DNA from: Microbacterium esteraromaticum
GTDB taxonomy: Bacteria; Actinomycetota; Actinomycetes; Actinomycetales; Microbacteriaceae
Length of the DNA stretch: 56,629 nt
Reading direction: 5' to 3'
Assembly: GCF_900163815.1 (NCBI RefSeq)
Contig: NZ_FUKO01000004.1
Location: forward strand, 1-56,629
The translations under genes were made by a program, and so were the position numbers. Shown one piece after another: positions 50,669-56,629 of this stretch. How positions within the stretch are numbered: the stretch's first letter is position 1; each line of letters begins with the position of its first letter. The notes under the pieces are model-generated. The model worked only from the letters and a program-made list of their open reading frames with translations, ran no database searches and was not told where the DNA came from.

Positions 50669-51070
50669 ATGCGCTTCATCATTCGTGTCGTCATCAACGC
50701 GTTCGCCATCTGGGTGGTCACGCTCATTCCTGTGCTGGGCATCACGGTCAAGGCCTTCGCGCCAGGTGAGACGCTGCAGCTGGTTCTGACGCTTCTCGCC
50801 GTGGCCGCGATCTTCGCGCTGGTCAATACGATCATCGGCACCGTGATCAAGGTGGTCGCGTTCCCGCTCTACATCCTCACTCTCGGCCTGATCTCGTTCA
50901 TCGTGAACGGATTCCTGCTGTGGCTGACCGCCTGGATCACCAGCGGCTTCGGATGGGGCCTGGGCGTCGAGTCGTTCTGGTGGGGAGTGGTGGCAGCCAT
51001 CGTCATCTCGATCATCAACGCCGTGTTCGGAGCGATCCTGCGTCCGCAGAAGAAGAAGCGTCGCGTCTGA
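50669..51070 (+). CDS. Phage-holin-4/YvlD-like small membrane protein
   Basis: 133 aa from ATG 50669. Four helices: IIRVVINAFAIWVVTLIPVLGITVKAF, LQLVLTLLAVAAIFALVNTIIGTVIKVVAFPLYILTLGLISFIVNGFLLWLTAWIT, and WWGVVAAIVISIINAVFGAIL, then RPQKKKRR. The LVNTII...PLYILTLGLI...VNGFLLW pattern is characteristic of the phage holin family 4 superfamily 2 (YvlD) of chromosomal membrane proteins. Despite the name it is not evidence of a prophage. Confidence 0.85.
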   Translation: MRFIIRVVINAFAIWVVTLIPVLGITVKAFAPGETLQLVLTLLAVAAIFALVNTIIGTVIKVVAFPLYILTLGLISFIVNGFLLWLTAWITSGFGWGLGVESFWWGVVAAIVISIINAVFGAILRPQKKKRRV

Positions 51071-51118
51071 GACGAGTGCGTTCGACTGAGGGACGCACCC
51101 GACTGAGGCGGATGCCGG

Positions 51119-52426
51119 TCACGGCCGCTTCGCGACGTAGTCGACCTGCTCGACGGTGACAGCGGTGTCCCGGTCCGCAAGCGTCTTTTGAAGTGCCTCT
51201 ATCCGAACGTCGCCAGAAGCGTCAGCCATCTGCGCGGTCTCGAGGTATTTGTCGAACAGATGCGCGTGGAATGAGCTCTCGACCAGCCCGTGCGCAGCCT
51301 CACGGGTGATCGTGATGCTGTCGGATGCTCCGGTGCCCCCGAACGACCCGCCAGCGCTGAGAGCGGTGCCCACCGGGTCGTCAGTGTGCCGGAGTTCCAC
51401 GAGCGTCTGGTCTGCGCCGAGCGATGGCTGCACGGGATTTCCCACCGAGACGACCATCTTCGTCTCATAGGGTCCGCTCATCGCCGCGTGGTCAGCGATC
51501 ATCCCGGCCTGCGAGTACGCGACGAAGTCAACGCGATCCCCCGGCTCGGCTCCTGCCATCTCCAGCGCCTTCATCGTCGCCTCGTACGACGCAGCACGCT
51601 CCTGATCGACATACATATCCCAGTTCGACCCCATGTCCCAGGGTTGCTCGGTACCGGAGAGAAACGATCTGGTTCCATCCAGATATGCGATGAAGTCGGC
51701 GCTGCCGTCGGCATAGGTGCGCTTTTCTATCCGGATCTGCGCGTCTTCTTTGGGGATCCGCTCCAGGGCTTCGGTCAGTGTCCGAGGCCCTCCGTCCACG
51801 AGCTTCCGGGATGATTCGCTCACATGCACCGGCGGCGCTTCGCCCTGCAGCGAAGCCCCGAAGGGGAGACTCCCTTTCGAGGTCGCCGAGACCACCTTGT
51901 CGCTGATCACCGCCGACAGCATTATCGGAAGCAGCCCGCCGTAGGTGACCCCGCTCGCCAGCAGCAACTGGTCGATCGGCTGTTCGAACAGGCCCTCGAA
52001 GCGGTCTGTGCTCCACCCGGCCACAAGCGTCGTCGCCATGTTCTCGGTTTGCGGGTAGGCCTGGAGCAACGCCTCGATGCGCGGCTGGAGCGCGAACGCC
52101 GCACGAGGTTGATTCACCGCGAGCGCCTGCTGCTCGGCGCGCAGCTCGACGAGCTCGAAGACATCGGCCATGATCTGAGTGCCCGTCGCATCGTCGGTCG
52201 CCTCAACCGCCAGCTGCTGCAGCCTGGCAGCGCAGGCCCAGATCTCGGACAGGCGAAACCGCGACGACTCGGCTAGCTGAACGAGAGTATGCCGAGCGCG
52301 ACCCACCAACTCCCCTGCGCGACTCAGCTGCTCCGCCACCGACTCCAGCCGCACCCCAACTGCTCGAAACGCCTCGGAGTCGACGCTGACCGCACCGCCG
52401 GCGGTGATGTTCAACTCGCCGCTCAC
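51119..52426 (-). CDS. Large protein with N-terminal helical domain and alpha/beta-hydrolase-like C-terminus
   Basis: 435 aa from GTG 52426, overlapping the stop of the small gene upstream. Residues 1-125 are helical (SVDSEAFRAVGVRLESVAEQLSRAGELVGRARHTLVQL, AARLQQLAVEA), resembling the heptad-like helices of WXG/LXG-type secretion partners. Residues 225-400 look like an alpha/beta hydrolase: FIAYLDGTRSF, then VDFVAYSQAGMIADHAA with candidate Ser305, RHTDDPVG (Asp349/350) and HAHLF (His387/389). The elbow is A-Y-S-Q-A rather than GxSxG. No signal peptide. Possibly an exported lipase or toxin-like effector; family uncertain. Confidence 0.65.
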   Translation of the reverse strand: MSGELNITAGGAVSVDSEAFRAVGVRLESVAEQLSRAGELVGRARHTLVQLAESSRFRLSEIWACAARLQQLAVEATDDATGTQIMADVFELVELRAEQQALAVNQPRAAFALQPRIEALLQAYPQTENMATTLVAGWSTDRFEGLFEQPIDQLLLASGVTYGGLLPIMLSAVISDKVVSATSKGSLPFGASLQGEAPPVHVSESSRKLVDGGPRTLTEALERIPKEDAQIRIEKRTYADGSADFIAYLDGTRSFLSGTEQPWDMGSNWDMYVDQERAASYEATMKALEMAGAEPGDRVDFVAYSQAGMIADHAAMSGPYETKMVVSVGNPVQPSLGADQTLVELRHTDDPVGTALSAGGSFGGTGASDSITITREAAHGLVESSFHAHLFDKYLETAQMADASGDVRIEALQKTLADRDTAVTVEQVDYVAKRP

Positions 52427-52713
52427 GAGACGGCCTCTCGGGCGATTGTCTCGCGCACGAAGCTCAGCTCGCCGTGCTCGACGCCCAGCGTCACGCACAG
52501 CTCCATCAGCGCTCTTCGCAGTTTGCGCACGCCTTTGGTCTCCCAGTGCGCATCGTCGGCGAGCCGCGCCACCTCCGTGCGCGCAGACGCGATCGCGTCT
52601 GCCCCTTCGTCCAGCAGTCGCAGTGCGGCGAACACCGCCCAAAGGTCTTCGCTGGCCGGGGCTTCGGCGCTGAGTATCGAGTACATGCCCCCAGCCTGCG
52701 GGCTGGCCAGCAT
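52423..52713 (-). CDS. Small helical protein coupled to the hydrolase-like gene
   Basis: 96 aa from ATG 52713, or 87 aa from ATG 52686 (MYSILSAEAPASEDLW); neither start has a clear ribosome-binding site. The protein is mostly helical with two Trp (EDLWAVFAALRLLDEGADAI, ARLADDAHWETKGVRKLRRALMELC). Size and helical content resemble WXG100-type partners, although the WxG turn itself is not clear. It overlaps the next gene by GTGA. Function unknown. Confidence 0.6.
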   Translation of the reverse strand: MLASPQAGGMYSILSAEAPASEDLWAVFAALRLLDEGADAIASARTEVARLADDAHWETKGVRKLRRALMELCVTLGVEHGELSFVRETIAREAVS

Positions 52714-52838
52714 CCGCTCACCCGGCGGAGTCCGGGATTGTGGACAACTCCGGTGCGGCCGCAAATTGGGGAGAAGATTGGGGGCGGCAGATCCGGATGC
52801 AGGCGGACATCCACCCGCGCAACAGGCAGAATGGAGCC

Positions 52839-53384
52839 ATGACAGACCCGGGCGCCTTCCGTGTCATCTTCGTCTGCACTGGCAATATCTGCCGCTCACC
52901 GATGGCCGAAGCGGTGCTCCGCGCGCTCGCCGATCAGCGGGGCCTGGGCCCGCGGGTGGCCACCAGCAGCGCAGGAACCGGCGACTGGCACGTCGGCGAA
53001 CGCGCGGACGACCGCACGATCGAGGCTCTCACCCGGCGCGGGTACGACGGCTCGCTGCATCGCGCGAAGCAGTTCAGCGCAGCATCCTTCGCCGAGAACG
53101 ATCTGATCGTCGCCCTCGATCGCACCCACGAGCGGATTCTGCGCGCCTGGGCGCGGTCGGACGACGACGAGGGCAAGGTCACGCTGCTGCGCGCCTTCGA
53201 TCCGCATGCCTCGAGCATGGATGTGCCCGATCCGTACTATGCCGGCACTCCGATGTTCGATTCCGTGCTCGGTATGATTGAGATCGCGACCCGCGGACTC
53301 TTCAACCAGCTCGAACCGGCTGTGCGGGCATTTCACAAGACGCCCCGTGTGATGCGGGGCCCCGAGCAGGAGGACCTCCTCTGA
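52839..53384 (+). CDS. Low-molecular-weight protein tyrosine phosphatase
   Basis: 181 aa from ATG 52839. The P-loop VIFVCTGNICRSPMAEAV (CX5R, Cys13) is right at the N-terminus, followed by SSAGTGDWHVGERAD and the general acid in MDVPDPYYAG. In actinobacteria such enzymes act on tyrosine kinases of capsule synthesis or as secreted virulence-type phosphatases. An AGGAGG near its 3' end serves the overlapping purB gene. Confidence 0.93.
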   Translation: MTDPGAFRVIFVCTGNICRSPMAEAVLRALADQRGLGPRVATSSAGTGDWHVGERADDRTIEALTRRGYDGSLHRAKQFSAASFAENDLIVALDRTHERILRAWARSDDDEGKVTLLRAFDPHASSMDVPDPYYAGTPMFDSVLGMIEIATRGLFNQLEPAVRAFHKTPRVMRGPEQEDLL

Positions 53385-54766
53385 CTTCTCTGCCCTCGCT
53401 TCCGCCTCAGCCGCTCAGCCCCCTCGACGGCCGTTATCGCGCCGCTGTCACCGGCCTCGCCGACTATCTCTCGGAGGCGGGCCTGAACCGCGCCCGCGTC
53501 GAGGTCGAGGTCGAATGGCTCATCGCGCTCACCGATCGCTCGCTGTTCGAGACGTCACCGCTGTCGGATGCCGATAAAGAGCGTCTGCGCGCCCTGTACC
53601 GCGACTTCGGGCAGGCCGAGATCGACTGGCTCGCCGAGAAGGAGGCGGTGACCCGCCACGATGTGAAGGCCATCGAGTACCTCGTGCGCGATCGCCTCTC
53701 GACGCTGGGTCTGGATGCCATCTCCGAGCTCACCCACTTCGCGTGCACAAGTGAGGACATCAACTCCGCCTCGTACGCGCTGACCGTGAAGCGCGCGGTC
53801 GAAGGCGTGTGGCTGCCGGCGCTCGACGGCGTGATCGCCAAGCTGCGCGAGCTGTCGGTCGAGCAGGCGGATGCCGCGATGCTGTCGCGCACGCACGGTC
53901 AGCCGGCGACCCCATCGACCATGGGCAAGGAATTGGCCGTGTTCGCCTGGCGCCTGGAGCGCGTGCGCGGTCAGATCGCCGGTGGCGAGTACCTGGCAAA
54001 GTTCTCGGGTGCGACCGGCACCTGGTCGGCGCACCTGTCGGCCGAACCCTCTGTGGACTGGTCTGAGATCTCACGCGAGTACATCGAAGGAATGGGCATC
54101 GACTTCAACGTGCTCACCACACAGATCGAATCGCACGACTGGCAGGTCGAGCTCTACGACCGGGTGCGCCACGCCGGCGGCATCCTGCACAACCTCGCGA
54201 CCGACATCTGGACGTACATCTCGCTCGGCTACTTCGCGCAGATTCCCGTCGCGGGCGCGACCGGTTCGTCGACGATGCCGCACAAGATCAACCCGATCCG
54301 CTTCGAGAACGCCGAGGCGAACCTCGAGCTGTCCGGCGCGCTGCTCGGATCGCTGTCGCAGACGCTGGTGACCTCGCGCATGCAGCGCGACCTGACCGAC
54401 TCGACCACGCAGCGCAACATCGGCGTCGCGTTCGGGCACTCGCTGCTCGCGCTCGACAACCTGCGCCGCGGCCTGAACGAGATCTCGCTGTCGCGCGACG
54501 TGCTGCTCGATGACCTCGACCACAACTGGGAGGTGCTGGCCGAGGCGATTCAGACCGTGATCCGTGCGGAGGTCGTCGCCGGCCGCTCGAGCATCACCGA
54601 CCCCTACGCGCTGCTCAAAGAACTGACGCGCGGACACCGGGTGGGAGCGCCTGAGTTGGCGGAGTTCGTGCAGGGCCTTGAGATCGGGGATGCTGCCAAG
54701 CAGCGCCTGCTCGCTCTGACCCCGGCCACCTATACCGGCCTCGCCGAGCAGCTCGCCCGTCCCTGA
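53381..54766 (+). CDS. purB: Adenylosuccinate lyase, CTG start
   Basis: 461 aa. Catalyses two steps of purine synthesis (SAICAR to AICAR; adenylosuccinate to AMP). The family N-terminus LSPLDGRYRAAVTGLADYL requires a start upstream of the first GTG (53648). No ATG, GTG or TTG exists in frame, but CTG at 53381 follows AGGAGG by 7 nt and overlaps the previous stop as CTGA. Later motifs: FACTSEDINSASYAL, LSRTHGQPATPSTMGKE, and the signature GSSTMPHKINPIRFENAEANLE. Translation is presumably coupled to the phosphatase gene. Confidence 0.93.
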   Translation: MTSLPSLPPQPLSPLDGRYRAAVTGLADYLSEAGLNRARVEVEVEWLIALTDRSLFETSPLSDADKERLRALYRDFGQAEIDWLAEKEAVTRHDVKAIEYLVRDRLSTLGLDAISELTHFACTSEDINSASYALTVKRAVEGVWLPALDGVIAKLRELSVEQADAAMLSRTHGQPATPSTMGKELAVFAWRLERVRGQIAGGEYLAKFSGATGTWSAHLSAEPSVDWSEISREYIEGMGIDFNVLTTQIESHDWQVELYDRVRHAGGILHNLATDIWTYISLGYFAQIPVAGATGSSTMPHKINPIRFENAEANLELSGALLGSLSQTLVTSRMQRDLTDSTTQRNIGVAFGHSLLALDNLRRGLNEISLSRDVLLDDLDHNWEVLAEAIQTVIRAEVVAGRSSITDPYALLKELTRGHRVGAPELAEFVQGLEIGDAAKQRLLALTPATYTGLAEQLARP

Positions 54767-54854
54767 CACCCGCCTCGCTTTCGCCCCCCGGGTCCCCGGG
54801 TCCCCGCTCCCCGCGCCCGGCACCCGGCACCCCGCTCCCCGCTTTCCCCGTCGC

Positions 54855-54932
54855 CGAGTGCACGGGAACTCGCCCAGTGCACGGCTTGCCGACGCCAAGA
54901 TCCGGTGCACTCGACGGCATCCGGTGCACTCG
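54855..54932. repeat. Palindromic repeat E, copy 1
   Basis: 78 bp running from CGAGTGCACGGG to CCGGTGCACTCG; the ends are inverted copies matching at 11 of 12, and GTGCAC occurs four times. Interior CACGGCTTGCCGACGCCAAGATCC. It lies 53 nt past the stop of the MFS gene. Low-complexity C-rich sequence (CCCCGGGTCCCCGG, CTCCCCGC units) fills 54777-54850 beside it. Copy 2 is at 56466-56543 in the same orientation. Confidence 0.8.
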
Positions 54933-54984
54933 CGGGGAGATGGCGGGGAGATCGCGGGGAGACGGCGGGAAGATGACGGGCGCG

Positions 54985-56424
54985 CTACAGGGGCTGGCCG
55001 TCTCCGGTCATGGCGCCGTCTCGCGGCATCATCCATGCGGCGACCAGCGTCAGCACCGCCACCCCGGCTGCGGCGGCGAACACCGCTGTCGACGCCGAGA
55101 TGATCGTGGCGGGATCCTGCGGCCCGTCTCCGCGCGCGATGACGGCGTTCGAGATCGCTCCGAGCACGGCCACACCGACCGCGCTGCCCGCCGACCGGGC
55201 GAACGCGTTCATCCCGGTGACGACTCCGCGTTCTCCCCAGCCCACCGATGACTGCGCGGCGATCAGCGCCGGTGCCGCGCTCCATCCCAGGCCGAAGCCC
55301 AGCACGAACGCGATGATCGTGACCATCACCGGATGCGGCCACGGTGATGTTGCAGCAAGCGCGATTGCCGCGACAGCCGCGATCGACAAACCGATCAGGG
55401 CTGTCCGGCGGAAACCGATCCGCAGATAGAGGTGGCCGACGTTCGCGGCGGCGAGCGGCCACCCGAGCGTGAGCGCGGCGACAGCAAGCCCCGACAGCAA
55501 CGGCGGGATGCCGATGGAGCCTTCGAGGTAGGCGGGAGCGAAACTGGTCACTCCGATCAGCACCGCGCCGACTCCCAACGAGACGAGGGTCGTGGTGAGG
55601 ATGAGGCGCCGCGACACCAGAGCGAAGTCGATGATCGGCTCTGCCGCCTGGCGCTCGACGCGCGCGAACGCCACGAGAGCGATCGCGCCGACACCGAAGC
55701 ACAGCGCACTCGGCCACGACAGCCATGCCCAAGCGCTGTCTCCCTCGAGCAGCCCGAGGATGATTCCGGTCAGCCCGACCGTGAGCAGAGCGGCCCCGCT
55801 GAAATCGATGCGGTGTCGTCGGGTCTGCTTCTGCTCGCTGTAGTGGCGCACCAGCATCCATCCGGCGAGCAGGCACAGTGGAATGTTCACGAAGAAGATC
55901 CAGCGCCAGGCGTCGAGCTGCGAGAAGATGCCGCCCAGGGCCGGCCCGACCACCGACGAGACCGCCCACACGCTGGCGAGGTACCCCTGCACCTTCGCGC
56001 GCTCGGCCACGGTGTAGATATCGCCGACGATCGTCATCGCGATGGGCGCGATCGCGCCCGCTCCGAGCCCCTGCACGACGCGGAAGAGGATCAGAGCAGT
56101 CATGTTCCAGGCGAAGCCGCACAGCACCGAACCGACCAGGAAGGTGCCGATTCCGAGCAGGATGATGGGTTTGCGTCCGACGGTGTCGGCGAGCCGCGAG
56201 TAGATCGGCACGCTGACGGCCTGCGCGAGAAGGTAGATCGAGAACAGCCAGGGGAACTGCTGGTAGTTGCCGAGATCGTGAACGATGCTCGGCACGGCGG
56301 TCGCGAGAATCGTGGCATCTATGGCGATGAGCCCCGTGGCCAGCATGAGAGCGGCGAGCACGGGGCCGCGTTCCGAGCGGAACCCGACGCTGGCACGGTT
56401 CACGGATGCTGTCACTTCGACCAC
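54985..56424 (-). CDS. MFS multidrug exporter (EmrB/QacA, DHA2 family)
   Basis: About 480 aa; the start is uncertain (GTG 56424 used; GTG 56415 or 56400 equally possible). 14 predicted helices. Motifs: GLIAIDATILATAVPSIVHDLG (motif D1 of DHA2), RLADTVGRKPIILLGIG (motif A), LFRVVQGLGAGAIAPIAMTIVGDIY (motif B), SVVGPALGGIFSQLDAWRWIFFVNIPL (motif C). Proton-driven efflux of drugs or metabolites. Flanked by the two copies of repeat E, and convergent with purB. Confidence 0.92.
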   Translation of the reverse strand: MVEVTASVNRASVGFRSERGPVLAALMLATGLIAIDATILATAVPSIVHDLGNYQQFPWLFSIYLLAQAVSVPIYSRLADTVGRKPIILLGIGTFLVGSVLCGFAWNMTALILFRVVQGLGAGAIAPIAMTIVGDIYTVAERAKVQGYLASVWAVSSVVGPALGGIFSQLDAWRWIFFVNIPLCLLAGWMLVRHYSEQKQTRRHRIDFSGAALLTVGLTGIILGLLEGDSAWAWLSWPSALCFGVGAIALVAFARVERQAAEPIIDFALVSRRLILTTTLVSLGVGAVLIGVTSFAPAYLEGSIGIPPLLSGLAVAALTLGWPLAAANVGHLYLRIGFRRTALIGLSIAAVAAIALAATSPWPHPVMVTIIAFVLGFGLGWSAAPALIAAQSSVGWGERGVVTGMNAFARSAGSAVGVAVLGAISNAVIARGDGPQDPATIISASTAVFAAAAGVAVLTLVAAWMMPRDGAMTGDGQPL

Positions 56425-56465
56425 AAGGCGCCGCGGCAGGCGGTTATTCCCGCCGCACTCTTCAT

Positions 56466-56543
56466 CCAGTGCACGAGAACTCGTCCAACGCACGGCTTAT
56501 CGGCGCCAGCATCCTGTTCACTCGACGACTATCCGTGCACTCG
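56466..56543. repeat. Palindromic repeat E, copy 2
   Basis: 78 bp, a diverged copy of the repeat at 54855: CCAGTGCACGAGAACTCGTCC opening, CGCACGGCTTATCGGCGCCAGCATCC interior, CCGTGCACTCG end. Same orientation as copy 1. It is 42 nt upstream of the likely MFS start. Confidence 0.8.
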
Positions 56544-56587
56544 GCGGAAGAAACGGGGGTGCGGGGGTCAGGAAGGGAGTTGGGCGC

Positions 56588-56629
56588 GGGAGTCAGGGAG
56601 TTGGTGGGGCGAGGGAGTCAGGGAGTTGG
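56588..56629. repeat. G-rich tandem repeat at the window edge
   Basis: GGGAGTCAGGGAGTTGG occurs at 56588-56604 and 56613-56629, 25 bp apart, in a G-rich stretch starting near 56551. It runs off the window end; no gene is seen in 56544-56629. Confidence 0.7.

Noticed and set aside
50669..51070. Prophage signal from the holin-like gene
   Set aside because: The YvlD/holin-4 family is common on actinobacterial chromosomes and no phage structural, lysis or integrase gene is near.
1..56629. CRISPR array
   Set aside because: The repeated elements (A to E) occur in only one or two copies or in a single pair, without uniform spacers, and there are no cas genes.

Overview
The window looks like chromosomal DNA of a high-GC actinobacterium, most likely a Microbacterium or close Microbacteriaceae relative. 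I infer this from the roughly two-thirds GC content, frequent GTG starts, ATGA-overlapping operons, the small DUF7882-type proteins, an actinobacterial dCTP deaminase, and a Bkd-type dehydrogenase next to an aromatic aminotransferase. Most of it is ordinary single-copy chromosome. Accessory material sits mainly at the left edge and in several families of palindromic repeats.

Layout. 1-0.9 kb: decayed IS21-type transposase. 1.1-2.3 kb: divergent MarR pair with an operator-like repeat. 2.3-5.5 kb: dcd and an ABC-2 exporter. 5.7-7.4 kb: tRNA-Gly(CCC) followed by a complete AbiEi/AbiEii type IV toxin-antitoxin pair with its own inverted-repeat operator. 7.4-12.9 kb: stress-type genes (two DUF7882-like proteins, CBS protein, Rho_N-like protein, SDR, Dps, topoisomerase IB), including two genes under 60 aa. 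13-18 kb: LysR plus GH114-like lipoprotein, divergent YeiH exporter, and a TPC-type P1B ATPase. 18-25.7 kb: SDR, MalY-like lyase, formylglycine-generating enzyme, CorA, CopC, and a DMT exporter coupled to a serine-hydrolase-like lipoprotein that has lost its catalytic SxxK motif. 25.8-31.7 kb: aspartate dehydrogenase, PIF1-like helicase, CopD-CtaG fusion, HU.

32-43.4 kb is largely a zinc block read on the minus strand: znuA-znuC-znuB behind a clear Zur box, a DivIVA-like coiled-coil gene, a five-gene overlapping operon (zur, YcgR-like permease, YcgQ-like protein, membrane-anchored beta-propeller, 3-methyladenine glycosylase), then the zinc-free ribosomal protein paralogues L28, L33 and S14. 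43.5-48 kb: branched-chain 2-oxoacid dehydrogenase operon (E1a, E1b, E2) and an aromatic aminotransferase. 48-56.6 kb: amidohydrolase, membrane proteins, a two-gene unit with a helical small protein and an alpha/beta-hydrolase-like protein, LMW tyrosine phosphatase, purB starting at CTG, and an EmrB/QacA-type exporter.

The least explained feature is a set of at least five distinct long palindromic elements (called A to E here), about 50-80 bp each. Element A occurs as two direct pairs with exactly the same 63-bp period. Element B brackets a DUF559 nuclease-like gene, and element E brackets the MFS gene. Element C lies inside a coding sequence and is translated in frame. Element D stands alone. 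Most contain the hexamer GGATGC/GCATCC, which also appears strongly over-represented across the window. No CRISPR array, prophage or rRNA was seen.
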